A program made the position numbers and the translations under genes. A stretch of DNA of 61,868 nt from Clostridia bacterium (GTDB lineage: Bacteria; Bacillota; Clostridia; Oscillospirales; Acutalibacteraceae): positions 1 through 61,868 of the forward strand of contig JAGADF010000014.1 of assembly GCA_017613735.1 (NCBI GenBank), given 5' to 3'. Below the pieces are notes generated by a model, which was given only the letters and a program-made list of their open reading frames with translations, was not told the origin of the DNA and ran no database searches. Shown here piece by piece: positions 42,517 through 51,066 of this stretch. Position 1 is the first letter of the stretch. Each line of letters starts with the position of its first letter.

Positions 42517-45500
42517 TTATTCAAGGTAATTCTTTTCAAAGTCATCCGCGTTTACCGCCTTGCTGAACAAAAAGCCCTGCGCCGTCTGCGCGCCGCATTC
42601 GAGAAGAATCTGCGCCTGCTCTTCGGTTTCAACGCCCTCGAATATCAGCTCTTTTTCGCTTGTGTGAATAAGCTTTATTAGGGTTTTAAGGTAAGTCAGA
42701 TACTTTTCCGAAAAATCAACGTCCGTAATGAAACTGCGGTCGATTTTAACAACGTCGAAAGGTGCGTCAAGAAGCATATGAAGCGACGAATAGCCCGTGC
42801 CGAAATCGTCAATGTCGATTTTAAAGCCCATGGAGTGGAACTGCTCCATTATCCTTAAGAAATGCTCATTATCGCTTATCGATTCGCTTTCGGTAATTTC
42901 AAGCTCAATATATTCGGGCGGAACATTATATTTTTCAGTAAGAATAAATACTTCCTTAACAAAGTCAGGCGCCTGAAGATGACGGCGCGAGAAGTTGACA
43001 GAAATCGGGAAAACTCTCTTGTCTTCATCAAGCCACTGCCTTATGTATTTAAGAGTCTGTTCATAGATAAAAAAGTCAAGCTCGACTACATAGCCCATGC
43101 GTTCAAGAATGGGGATGAACGTATCGGGATAGCGGACGGTGCCGTCGGGTAAAATCCAGCGTACAAGAGCCTCCGCGCCGACGGTTACGCGGTTTTTAAG
43201 TGAGAATTTAGGCTGAAGGAAGAGCTGTAATTCGCCCGTCTTCATAGCCTGATGCAAATCGTTCGCAGCCGTCTGCTCGCGCGCTCTCTGGATTGAAAGC
43301 TCGTCGTTATATACGTAATAAGTCGAATCTGTGGTTTTAGATTCCTTTCTCGCGAGGTTGGCGTTTTCAATCAGCGCGCTGACCGAGTGCTCGGGTATCT
43401 CGTTTACAAAGTAAATGCCCGTTGAAAGGGTTAAATTGCTTGCGGGGTATATTGCGCGCTGCTGACCTATGAAATAAGTATTGATGTCCTCGACCGAATC
43501 AATCGCTTCCTGCCTTGAGTCGCAGGCGGAAATAGTAAGGAAAAAATCAGAATAAATTCTTCCGTTTATTTTCGGGTGATTGGTGTCGGTTGAAATCGCG
43601 TCCGCGAAATCGCAGAGCATTTTATCGCCCGCTTCGTAACCGAAGTTCTCGTTGACATAGGAAAAACCGTTGATATCGGTGTAAATGAGCGCGATAACCT
43701 TTGAGTCAATATATTTCTTTATAAATTCCTTTGAAAGGTCTATGAACGTGTCCTGATTATAAAGACCTGTCAGCGAGTCCTTCGTGGAGAGCAATTCAAT
43801 CTGTTCCATTGAACGGATACGCTCGCGTCGTAACGCTATGAAAACCGAAATAATTCTCGTAAGCTCCGAAAAGGTTCCTATTTCAAATTCGTTCCATTCC
43901 CTGGCTTTTGTGCAGTCCGTAAAGAACAGACAGCCGTCGACCTGATTCCCGTCGGGGAAACGGCCGCTGACAAAGGCGTGACAGTTATAGTTTGTATAAA
44001 TCAGCTCGCCGACTTCCTTGTCGCTTTTCATTTTTCTTGTGTCTTCAATTATATAAATGCTCGACGTGGGAGCCTTTGCGGCTATATATCTCGTATTCTG
44101 GGCGTGAAGGGGAGGGATGGCGTTGAGATGCTGGATGCCGTCCTGAAAATGCCACGAATTCGTAAAATGCATATAACCGTCGTTCTGAATATCCTCAAGC
44201 ACGGCGACATAGGACAGGTCAAACTGCTTGCCTATTCTTTCAAGAAGAATATTAAGAGACGAGTCAATATCTCTTGAATGCGAAAGCAGGGAGAACGTAT
44301 AGGTTATGAAATCCGTATCGTATACAAGCGTTCTGCCGGAAGTGATGCTTTCCTGCTCGTCCTTTTTCATACTCATAATATCGGCTTTCGAGGAGAGCAT
44401 TTTCTTGTCGTATTCGCTGAAGCAGTTTTTGCCCTTTGACTTTGAATAGTACATAGCCAGGTCGGCTTTGTCGAATACGGTCTGAAAAGCCGTTCCGTTT
44501 TCGGGAACATAGGCTATGCCTATGCTGCAGCCGACGTTGTCCGGCAGGTGAAGCTGGTCGCCGACGTACGCTTCCTTGATAAGAGTGCACAGATGGGAAG
44601 CGGTTTCCACGGCGGTCTCTTTCGTCGCGTCGGGAATGAATACAAGAAATTCGTCGCCGCCGATACGTCCGACGATAACGCCGTCCCATACGACGGATTT
44701 TATGCCCTGGGCGAAGTTTTCAATAACCGTGTCGCCGAAGGTGTGACCGAAGGTGTCGTTTATGAGCTTGAAATTGTCAATGTCAAGAACGAGCATAGCG
44801 CCCGAAACATTTCCCTTTTCAAGCATTTCGCTGAGCACCTTTTCGCAGGCACTCTTGTTATAAAGCCCGGTCATTTCGTCGTTCATAAGACGGCGCTCAA
44901 TTTCGAGCTGGGCGTTCTTTTCGTTGTCGTATGCGTTGACACGTCCGACGATTCTTTCCGGTACGGAATTTTCGTCAAGGACGGTGGTGTAATGCATTAT
45001 GTACCAGTGGTATTGCCCGTCGTCGCGGAATTTGCCCTGAAATTCAAACGAACCGCTGAATTTGCCCTGTTTGGCTTTTTTAATATTGTTTTTGAATTCT
45101 TCCTTCTGGTCGGGATGAATAAAGTCGGTTTCGTCAATCTGCTTTAAGAAATCATATATTCTGCTGCCCAGACCCGGCCTTGTCCAGAGAATTTTTGAAA
45201 CAATAAGAGTGTCGGTCGCGATAACATAGTCGAAGGGCAGCTCGTCCATATTTTCTTCAATAGCCTTATATCGCTCGGACTGGCGGTAAAGCTCGTTTTC
45301 AACTTCCTTACGCTTTGTCGTGTCCCAGATAACCGAATAGAAAACGGGGTTGTCGCCGTGATATTTGAATACCTTAGCCTTTATTGAAACCCAGACGTTT
45401 ATGTCGTCGTTACGGTTTACGCGGTATTCGTATTCGAATGACGACGAGCCCAGAAGCGATTCCTCAAGCGCGCGTCTGAACTTCGGGTACTCATCCTTGC

Positions 45501-46140
45501 TGACGAAACGGGAGATGTCCATATCGCCGAGCATATAGAAATACTCGCTTGTAAAACCGTTGAGCACAAAATACTCTTCATTAGCGTACTGAATATTCAT
45601 TCTGCCGTTTTCATATTCGAAAACGCAGATGCCGCCGGGAATGTTTGTCATAAGAGTTTCAAGCTCGTATGACGCGTCCTTGAGCCTCTCGTTTGCCTCG
45701 ACCGTATCGGTAATGTCGGTAATAGTTGAGAAAAAACGTTCCTCGCCGTCAGCGCCGACAAGCTTCTGACCTATATCGCGAACCCATTTGATATTGCCGT
45801 ATTCGTCGACAATACGGTATGTGACGTCGCTTCTGTCGCCGAACTGAAGCTGAGCGACGGCTGTGTCCGACGCCCATTTTCTGTCGGGAGAATAAATCAT
45901 ATTTTCGGGGTTGTTTCCGGTCATCTCGATAAAGGAATCCATATCCTTGCCGAAAAGGCGCAGAAGACCGTCGGTGACGTAAAGAAACTCACAGTCTTCA
46001 CCGACCGTTGAGATGAATCCGCCGCCGTTTACGTTGTCGAAAAGAGCCTTGTAGGTAATCAGGTCGTTGGCAACCTGACGCTCGTTTTCGTCTGAATTTT
46101 CGTCGCGAAGTATTTCGTTTGCAAGTTCGAAATCGGACAT
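42517..46140 (-). CDS. Multi-domain cyclic-di-GMP protein (PAS-GGDEF-GAF-GGDEF-EAL)
   Basis: This 1207-residue cytoplasmic protein makes or breaks cyclic di-GMP. Three PAS-like sensor domains occupy about residues 30-420. A first GGDEF domain (~430-590) has an intact GRIGGDEFLVFI active site. A GAF-like domain (~620-780) follows. A second GGDEF-like domain (~790-950) has the site degraded to GRIYSDFF and is probably regulatory. The C-terminal EAL domain (~970-1207) keeps AEALVRW, LEITES, IDDFGTGYSS, VKIDRSF and EGVETEEQ, so phosphodiesterase activity is expected. It has no transmembrane segment. It is monocistronic, from a promoter at 46173-46201. Confidence 0.93.
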   Translation of the reverse strand: MSDFELANEILRDENSDENERQVANDLITYKALFDNVNGGGFISTVGEDCEFLYVTDGLLRLFGKDMDSFIEMTGNNPENMIYSPDRKWASDTAVAQLQFGDRSDVTYRIVDEYGNIKWVRDIGQKLVGADGEERFFSTITDITDTVEANERLKDASYELETLMTNIPGGICVFEYENGRMNIQYANEEYFVLNGFTSEYFYMLGDMDISRFVSKDEYPKFRRALEESLLGSSSFEYEYRVNRNDDINVWVSIKAKVFKYHGDNPVFYSVIWDTTKRKEVENELYRQSERYKAIEENMDELPFDYVIATDTLIVSKILWTRPGLGSRIYDFLKQIDETDFIHPDQKEEFKNNIKKAKQGKFSGSFEFQGKFRDDGQYHWYIMHYTTVLDENSVPERIVGRVNAYDNEKNAQLEIERRLMNDEMTGLYNKSACEKVLSEMLEKGNVSGAMLVLDIDNFKLINDTFGHTFGDTVIENFAQGIKSVVWDGVIVGRIGGDEFLVFIPDATKETAVETASHLCTLIKEAYVGDQLHLPDNVGCSIGIAYVPENGTAFQTVFDKADLAMYYSKSKGKNCFSEYDKKMLSSKADIMSMKKDEQESITSGRTLVYDTDFITYTFSLLSHSRDIDSSLNILLERIGKQFDLSYVAVLEDIQNDGYMHFTNSWHFQDGIQHLNAIPPLHAQNTRYIAAKAPTSSIYIIEDTRKMKSDKEVGELIYTNYNCHAFVSGRFPDGNQVDGCLFFTDCTKAREWNEFEIGTFSELTRIISVFIALRRERIRSMEQIELLSTKDSLTGLYNQDTFIDLSKEFIKKYIDSKVIALIYTDINGFSYVNENFGYEAGDKMLCDFADAISTDTNHPKINGRIYSDFFLTISACDSRQEAIDSVEDINTYFIGQQRAIYPASNLTLSTGIYFVNEIPEHSVSALIENANLARKESKTTDSTYYVYNDELSIQRAREQTAANDLHQAMKTGELQLFLQPKFSLKNRVTVGAEALVRWILPDGTVRYPDTFIPILERMGYVVELDFFIYEQTLKYIRQWLDEDKRVFPISVNFSRRHLQAPDFVKEVFILTEKYNVPPEYIELEITESESISDNEHFLRIMEQFHSMGFKIDIDDFGTGYSSLHMLLDAPFDVVKIDRSFITDVDFSEKYLTYLKTLIKLIHTSEKELIFEGVETEEQAQILLECGAQTAQGFLFSKAVNADDFEKNYLE

Positions 46141-46172
46141 AAAACCATAACTCCCAAAAAATAATTACTATA

Positions 46173-46201
46173 ATTCTATACTTTTTACCTATTAAAGTCA
46201 A
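46173..46201 (-). promoter_or_regulatory. Promoter of the GGDEF/EAL gene
   Basis: On the minus strand TTGACT (46196-46201) and TAGAAT (46173-46178) are separated by 17 bp; GGGAG precedes the ATG. Confidence 0.7.
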
Positions 46202-46230
46202 TATTTTTAAGCAGTAATATGTTATAACAC

Positions 46231-46259
46231 TTGACAAAATACGCTTATACCAATATAAT
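46231..46259 (+). promoter_or_regulatory. Promoter of the rubrerythrin operon
   Basis: TTGACA (46231-46236) and TATAAT (46254-46259) match consensus with exactly 17 bp between them. Confidence 0.92.
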
Positions 46260-46319
46260 GTAAAATGAGTATAATTTGTTTAATTTATACAAAATTTTTA
46301 TATTTGAAGGAGTGTTTTT

Positions 46320-46853
46320 ATGGACCTTAAGGGCACAAAAACAGAGGCTAACCTTTTGACTGCATTTGCCGGCGAATCGCAGGCGAGAAATAAGTACACA
46401 TATTTCGCATCAAAGGCTAAGAAGGAAGGCTATGAGCAGATAGCCGCGATTTTTGAAGAAACCGCCAATAACGAAAAAGAACACGCTAAAATGTGGTTCA
46501 AGCTTCTCGGCGGTATCGGCTCCACGACGGACAACCTCAAGGCGGCTGCCGACGGCGAAAACTTCGAGTGGACCGATATGTATGACAAGTTCGCTAAGGA
46601 AGCAAGGGAAGAGGGCTTTGATAAGATTGCCGCCATGTTTGAAGGCGTAGCAAAGATTGAAAAAGACCACGAGGAAAGATACCGCAAGCTTCTTGCAAAT
46701 ATCGAAGGCGGTCTCGTATTCTCAAGGGACGGCGATATGGTCTGGATTTGCCGTAACTGCGGCCACGTCCATATCGGCAAGCAGGCTCCCGAGGTTTGCC
46801 CCGTATGCGCTCATCCCCAGAAATATTTCGAGCTCAAGAGCGAGAATTATTAA
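46320..46853 (+). CDS. rbr: Rubrerythrin
   Basis: This 177-residue non-haem iron peroxidase protects anaerobes by reducing hydrogen peroxide to water. The N-terminal four-helix bundle carries the di-iron ligands ([37 protein letters not shown]). The C-terminus is a rubredoxin domain (CRNCGH...CPVCAH). Length is normal and a GGAG site precedes ATG 46320. It is the first gene of a three-gene oxidative-stress operon. Confidence 0.97.
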   Translation: MDLKGTKTEANLLTAFAGESQARNKYTYFASKAKKEGYEQIAAIFEETANNEKEHAKMWFKLLGGIGSTTDNLKAAADGENFEWTDMYDKFAKEAREEGFDKIAAMFEGVAKIEKDHEERYRKLLANIEGGLVFSRDGDMVWICRNCGHVHIGKQAPEVCPVCAHPQKYFELKSENY

Positions 46854-46873
46854 TAATTTCGGAGGAATGAAAA

Positions 46874-47041
46874 ATGGCTAAGTATTTATGTGATATCTGC
46901 GGTTACGAATATGATTCCGCAACAGGCGATCCCGATAACGGCATCGCTGCAGGTACTGCTTTCAAGGACCTTCCCGATGACTGGGAATGCCCGATTTGCG
47001 GAGCTTCAAAGGACAGCTTCAGTGAGGAATACATATTATGA
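46874..47041 (+). CDS. rd: Rubredoxin
   Basis: This 55-residue electron carrier has both iron-binding knuckles (CDICGYEYD and CPICGASKD) and the usual DLPDDWECP stretch. A GGAGG site lies just before ATG 46874. Its TGA overlaps the ATG of the desulfoferrodoxin gene. It likely passes electrons to rubrerythrin and superoxide reductase. Confidence 0.97.
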   Translation: MAKYLCDICGYEYDSATGDPDNGIAAGTAFKDLPDDWECPICGASKDSFSEEYIL

Positions 47042-47412
47042 GATTTTTTAAATGCTCCCATTGCGGCAATATCATCGCCTTTGTCGAAAACAAGGGCGTT
47101 CCGGTAAAATGCTGCGGTGAAAAGATGGAAGAAATCGTCGCCAATACGGTTGACGCGGCTAAAGAAAAGCACGTCCCCGTAATTAAGGTCGACGGCAATC
47201 TCGTTACCGTTACCGTCGGCGACGTCGCTCATCCGATGTTAGCCGAACACAGCATCCTCTGGGTCGCTCTTGAAACAAAGCAGGGCGCGCAGAGAAAGGA
47301 ACTGGCGGTAGGAGGCGAGCCTTCGGTTCAGTTCGCCCTTGTCGACGGCGACGAGGTAAAGGCGGCTTACGCCTATTGCAATCTTCACGGACTGTGGAAG
47401 GCGGAAGCGTAA
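47038..47412 (+). CDS. dfx: Desulfoferrodoxin (superoxide reductase)
   Basis: This 124-residue enzyme reduces superoxide to peroxide without releasing oxygen. The N-terminal desulforedoxin-like centre I has FKCSHCGN and VKCCGEKM. Centre II ligands are in [16 protein letters not shown] and YCNLHGLW. All Cys/His ligands of a two-centre (2Fe) enzyme are present. The 4-bp ATGA overlap with rubredoxin couples their translation, so electron donor and acceptor are made together. Confidence 0.96.
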   Translation: MRFFKCSHCGNIIAFVENKGVPVKCCGEKMEEIVANTVDAAKEKHVPVIKVDGNLVTVTVGDVAHPMLAEHSILWVALETKQGAQRKELAVGGEPSVQFALVDGDEVKAAYAYCNLHGLWKAEA

Positions 47413-47423
47413 TTTAAGCCCAA

Positions 47424-47457
47424 AAAAGAGCAGGATTAATTCCTGCTCTTTTTTTAT
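47424..47457 (+). terminator. Terminator of the oxidative-stress operon
   Basis: AAAGAGCAGGA and TCCTGCTCTTT form the stem, followed by a T run. Confidence 0.88.
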
Positions 47458-47543
47458 GCCCGAAAGGTTGAAAAGTTGATTAATTTATAGTATTATAATA
47501 TTTTGTAGAAATATGTTCATTTTATTTTTAAGCAGGTGAAAAA

Positions 47544-48275
47544 ATGAAAACCGCAGTTGTTACCGGCGCGTCACGAGGAATAGGAAAAGCGCTTGCCGAA
47601 ATGCTTTGTAAAAACGGCTTTGCAGTCGCGCTTATTTATAAAAGCAGCGGAGAAAAGGCGGATGCGTTAAAAACCGAGCTGTTAAAAAGCGGTTTTGTCG
47701 CCGAATGTTACAAAGCCGACGTTTCAAAAAGCGACGAGGTAAACGCCGTTTTTGAAAAAATACAAAAAGAACTCGGAACAGTTTCGGTTCTTATTAACAA
47801 CGCGGGCATTTCTTCACAGTCCGTTTTCACCGATATCACCGACGAAATGTGGAGCGAAATGCTCGGCGTAAACCTTACGGGCGTATTCACCTGCTGCCGC
47901 GCCGCTCTTCCCGATATGATTAAAAATCACTCGGGCGTAATTATTAATATCGCTTCAATGTGGGGCGAGGTCGGCTCATCCTGCGAAGTCCATTATTCGG
48001 CGGCTAAAGCGGGCGTAATCGGTCTTACAAAGGCTCTTGCGAAAGAGGTCGGCGTTTCGGGAATTCGCGTAAATGCGGTTTCCCCCGGCGTAATAAAAAC
48101 GGATATGCTTTCGTCTTTTTCCGAAAATGACCTTGAAGAACTGAGAAACGAAACTCCGCTTATGAGACTCGGAACACCCGAAGATGTTGCGAATGCGGTT
48201 GAATTTCTTATAAGCGAAAAAGCTTCGTTTATAACCGGTCAGGTGCTTTCGGTCAACGGGGGATTCGTAATATGA
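47544..48275 (+). CDS. Short-chain dehydrogenase/reductase (FabG-like)
   Basis: This 243-residue NAD(P)-dependent reductase shows the dinucleotide loop VTGASRGIGKALAE, NNAG at about residue 88, the catalytic Ser in INIASMWG and YxxxK in YSAAKAGVIGL. It could be 3-oxoacyl-ACP reductase. The single location next to rlmD, outside any fatty-acid cluster, leaves open a YmfI-like EF-P modification reductase or another SDR. Its stop overlaps the rlmD start. Confidence 0.85.
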   Translation: MKTAVVTGASRGIGKALAEMLCKNGFAVALIYKSSGEKADALKTELLKSGFVAECYKADVSKSDEVNAVFEKIQKELGTVSVLINNAGISSQSVFTDITDEMWSEMLGVNLTGVFTCCRAALPDMIKNHSGVIINIASMWGEVGSSCEVHYSAAKAGVIGLTKALAKEVGVSGIRVNAVSPGVIKTDMLSSFSENDLEELRNETPLMRLGTPEDVANAVEFLISEKASFITGQVLSVNGGFVI

Positions 48276-49423
48276 ACTGCCCCGTAATGAAAAAATGCGG
48301 CGGCTGTCAGTTACTCAATTTAAGCTATGAAGAGCAATTAAGCTTCAAGCAGGCGTCGGTCATAAAGCTTTTGGGCAAGTTTCATCACGTCGACGAAATT
48401 ATCGGTATGGAAAACCCGTATCACTACCGCAATAAGGTTCAGGCGGCGTTTTCCGTTGACAGAAATAAGAATATCATTTCGGGCGTTTATCAGTCATCGA
48501 CTCACAGGGTAGTAAATGTCGACTCTTGTCTTCTCGAAGACGAAACGGCAGACGCAATAAACGTGACAATCCGTTCTCTTTTAAAGAGCTTTAAATTAAC
48601 TTCTTTTAATGAGGACACGCTCAGGGGATTTCTCCGTCACACCCTTATAAAACGCGGCTTTAAAAGCGGTCAGGTTATGGTGGTTCTCGTCTCGGGAACA
48701 AACATTTTCCCGAAGAAAAAGCAGTTTGTCAACGCCCTTATTAAGAAACATCCCGAAATAACGACGGTCGTATGGAATATAAACGATAAAAGAACCTCGC
48801 TTGTTCTCGGGAGCAGAAATGAAATCCTTTACGGCGAGGGCAAAATCGAAGAAGAATTATGCGGCTTTACGTTCAGGATTTCTCCGTCCGCGTTTTATCA
48901 GATAAATCCCGTTCAGACCGAGGTTTTATATAACAAGGCTCTTGAATTCGCTTCTCTTAAAAAGACCGATACCGTAATAGACGCCTACTGCGGCACGGGA
49001 ACGATAGGCATTATCGCGTCAGAAAATGCAGGTCAGGTTATCGGCGTTGAACTCAATGCCGACGCGGTAAAGGACGCAAAGGAAAACGCAAAGCTTAACG
49101 GCGTTAAGAATATAAAGTTCATAAAAGCGGACGCAGGGAAATTTATGCTTGACCTCGCAAAGGAAAAACAGAAAATCGACGTTGTGATTATGGACCCGCC
49201 GAGGGCAGGCAGCGACAAAGCCTTTCTTTCGTCGCTTGTTTCGCTTTCACCCGAAAAAGTGGTTTACATTTCCTGTAACCCCGAAACTCAGCAGAGAGAC
49301 CTGTTTTTTCTCGTGAAGAACGGCTATAAAGTCCGCAAAATTCAACCCGTCGATATGTTCCCGCATACGAGACATGTGGAGACAGTAGTATTGATGACAA
49401 GAACCGATGCCGGAAAGGGCTGA
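48272..49423 (+). CDS. rlmD: 23S rRNA (uracil-C5)-methyltransferase RlmD-like
   Basis: This 383-residue SAM-dependent RNA methyltransferase lacks the long TRAM domain at its N-terminus. It begins directly with the [4Fe-4S] cysteines (CPVMKKCGGC, with a fourth in VDSCLLED). The C-terminal Rossmann domain has DAYCGTGTIGI, MDPPRAG and the catalytic Cys in ISCNPETQQRD. The exact uridine (1939 or another site) cannot be settled by eye. The 3' end (RHVETVVLM) is a known kind of insertion site for integrative elements, and foreign DNA follows at once. Confidence 0.88.
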   Translation: MNCPVMKKCGGCQLLNLSYEEQLSFKQASVIKLLGKFHHVDEIIGMENPYHYRNKVQAAFSVDRNKNIISGVYQSSTHRVVNVDSCLLEDETADAINVTIRSLLKSFKLTSFNEDTLRGFLRHTLIKRGFKSGQVMVVLVSGTNIFPKKKQFVNALIKKHPEITTVVWNINDKRTSLVLGSRNEILYGEGKIEEELCGFTFRISPSAFYQINPVQTEVLYNKALEFASLKKTDTVIDAYCGTGTIGIIASENAGQVIGVELNADAVKDAKENAKLNGVKNIKFIKADAGKFMLDLAKEKQKIDVVIMDPPRAGSDKAFLSSLVSLSPEKVVYISCNPETQQRDLFFLVKNGYKVRKIQPVDMFPHTRHVETVVLMTRTDAGKG

Positions 49424-49436
49424 AATGTACTGAAAT

Positions 49437-49489
49437 AAAGGGATTCCGAGGTTTGCCCCCAAAAACCGGCGGCGGCCCGGAATCCCTTT
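49437..49489. terminator. Hairpin directly after rlmD
   Basis: AAAGGGATTCCG and CGGAATCCCTTT form a 12-bp stem around a 29-nt G+C-rich loop. It may be the rlmD terminator or part of the element junction. Confidence 0.5.
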
Positions 49490-49533
49490 CAAACTTTTTC
49501 ACTATCTATCCTGCACACCGAAAAAGCCAAAAT

Positions 49534-49581
49534 GCGAGGCTACGGGTTAGATAATTGCGTGGCGAGGCTATAGGTTAGATA
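49534..49581 (+). repeat. Pair of 20-bp direct repeats upstream of the restriction island
   Basis: GCGAGGCTACGGGTTAGATA (49534-49553) and GCGAGGCTATAGGTTAGATA (49562-49581) differ at two positions and lie 28 bp apart. They sit about 66 bases before the island's promoter. They could be binding sites for the small HTH protein or recombination-site repeats. Confidence 0.6.
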
Positions 49582-49646
49582 TGAAAGAGAATAACAACAA
49601 ATTATATGAAACCGCGCAAGATGATAAATGTTCACAAGAAACATAT

Positions 49647-49675
49647 TGAAAATTCAATCAAACCGTGCTATACTT
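49647..49675 (+). promoter_or_regulatory. Promoter of the restriction-modification operon
   Basis: TTGAAA (49647-49652) and TATACT (49670-49675) are separated by 17 bp. TAAGGAGG precedes the ATG at 49715. Confidence 0.75.
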
Positions 49676-49714
49676 ATATGGCTACGTGCAAGATTGTTTT
49701 AAGGAGGCACCCTC

Positions 49715-49924
49715 ATGACAGATATGGCCAATGAAAAGTGGGTAAATAATGATAAGTGGATAAATATAGATGAGGCTGCAGCTTACCTGGGGGTCAAGCC
49801 TGCAACAATTCGCGACTGGATTCGTAAGGGCAAAGACATTCCCGCTCAAAAGATTGGAAAGCAGTGGAAGTTTAAGTGCTCTGAACTTGATCGTTGGGTT
49901 AAGAGCGGGAAAAGCGCATTATAA
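49715..49924 (+). CDS. Small excisionase-type HTH DNA-binding protein
   Basis: This 69-residue protein has a MerR/excisionase-like winged helix (NIDEAAAYLGVKPATIRDWI, then KIGKQWKFKCSELDRWV). Such proteins act as excisionases or as regulators. Here it is the first gene of the restriction operon, 17 bases before the first methyltransferase, with no integrase beside it. A control-protein role for the methylase/nuclease genes is therefore at least as likely as excision. Confidence 0.8.
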   Translation: MTDMANEKWVNNDKWINIDEAAAYLGVKPATIRDWIRKGKDIPAQKIGKQWKFKCSELDRWVKSGKSAL

Positions 49925-49941
49925 ACTTTGGAGTGGGGAAA

Positions 49942-51066
49942 ATGAACGGATTATCGTTGTTTGCTAATGTCGGCATAGCCGAAACATATTTGTACAAAGA
50001 GGGTATAGACATTGTGGTGGCCAATGAGCTTCTTGAAGAGCGCGCCGCCTTTTATCAGCATCTTTATCCCGAATGCCACATGATTTGTGGTGATATCACA
50101 AAAGATGAAATCTTCAATGAGATAATTACCGAAGCAAAGCAGAAGAATGTTGAGTTCATTCTTGCTACTCCGCCATGCCAAGGGATGAGCATAGCTGGAT
50201 ATATGCTACCTGAGGATCCGAGAAACTATCTTATTACTTATGCCGTCGAGGCAATAAAAAAACTTGGACCAAAGTATGTTTTGCTTGAAAATGTTTTCAT
50301 GCAACTGCAGACGTATATCAAATATGAAGGCAAGAGCATCCTGATCCCTGATTTGATAGATGAGGCTCTCGGCACAGATTATTATATCGAAAAGAAAGTC
50401 GTTGATACAAAGTTCTACGGAGTTCCTCAACAACGCAAACGGGCTATTATGCTGCTTTCACGGAAAGATAATGGCATTCACTGGGAGTTCCCTGCTGAAG
50501 ATAAGCACATCATTACGTTAGAAGATGCCATTGGAGATCTGCCTTCTCTCGATCCTCTCATCAAGGAAAAGGAGTACCGATACATTTTCCCGGATTATGA
50601 GAAGAAACGGCTTAAAGGCCTTGAAGTTTCAAAATGGCACTTCCCCAGGGAACACGTTTGGAGAAATGTTGAAGTGATGATGCATACTCCAACGGGAAAA
50701 AGCGCAAGGCAAAACCCTGTTTATTTCCCAAAGAAAAAAGATGGAACTATGGTCGGTGGTGCGCCAAGAACATATATGCGTATGGAATGGGACAAAGCTG
50801 CTCCAACAATCACGAGTTACAACCACACTATTTCCTCATTCCAAAACGTTCATCCTGGGCGGTTAATTAAGGAAACAGGGCTGTATTCAGATCCAAGAGT
50901 GTTAACGATTTTTGAGATGATGAGGGTTATGAGTTTGCCGGATGATTGGGATATTCCCGAATGGGCTCCTCACCCCTTGATTCGCCAAGTTATTGGTGAG
51001 GGCGTTCCTCCCGAGGCTGTTCGGCGTTTCGTATCAGCATTAAATATTGGGAGGCAATCAAAATGA
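49942..51066 (+). CDS. C5-cytosine DNA methyltransferase, first of a tandem pair (M1.LlaJI-like)
   Basis: This 374-residue enzyme methylates the C5 position of cytosine using SAM. Motifs appear in the usual order: I (LSLFANVGIAETYL), IV with the catalytic Cys (ATPPCQGMSIAG), VI (LLENV), VIII (QQRKRAIML), and IX/X near GEGVPPEAV. The target domain lies between VIII and IX. ATG 49942 was chosen because the twin enzyme starts the same way (MNxLSLFANVG) and TGGAGTGGGG precedes it. Two different C5 methylases in a row are expected when the target site is asymmetric, one for each strand. Confidence 0.93.
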   Translation: MNGLSLFANVGIAETYLYKEGIDIVVANELLEERAAFYQHLYPECHMICGDITKDEIFNEIITEAKQKNVEFILATPPCQGMSIAGYMLPEDPRNYLITYAVEAIKKLGPKYVLLENVFMQLQTYIKYEGKSILIPDLIDEALGTDYYIEKKVVDTKFYGVPQQRKRAIMLLSRKDNGIHWEFPAEDKHIITLEDAIGDLPSLDPLIKEKEYRYIFPDYEKKRLKGLEVSKWHFPREHVWRNVEVMMHTPTGKSARQNPVYFPKKKDGTMVGGAPRTYMRMEWDKAAPTITSYNHTISSFQNVHPGRLIKETGLYSDPRVLTIFEMMRVMSLPDDWDIPEWAPHPLIRQVIGEGVPPEAVRRFVSALNIGRQSK

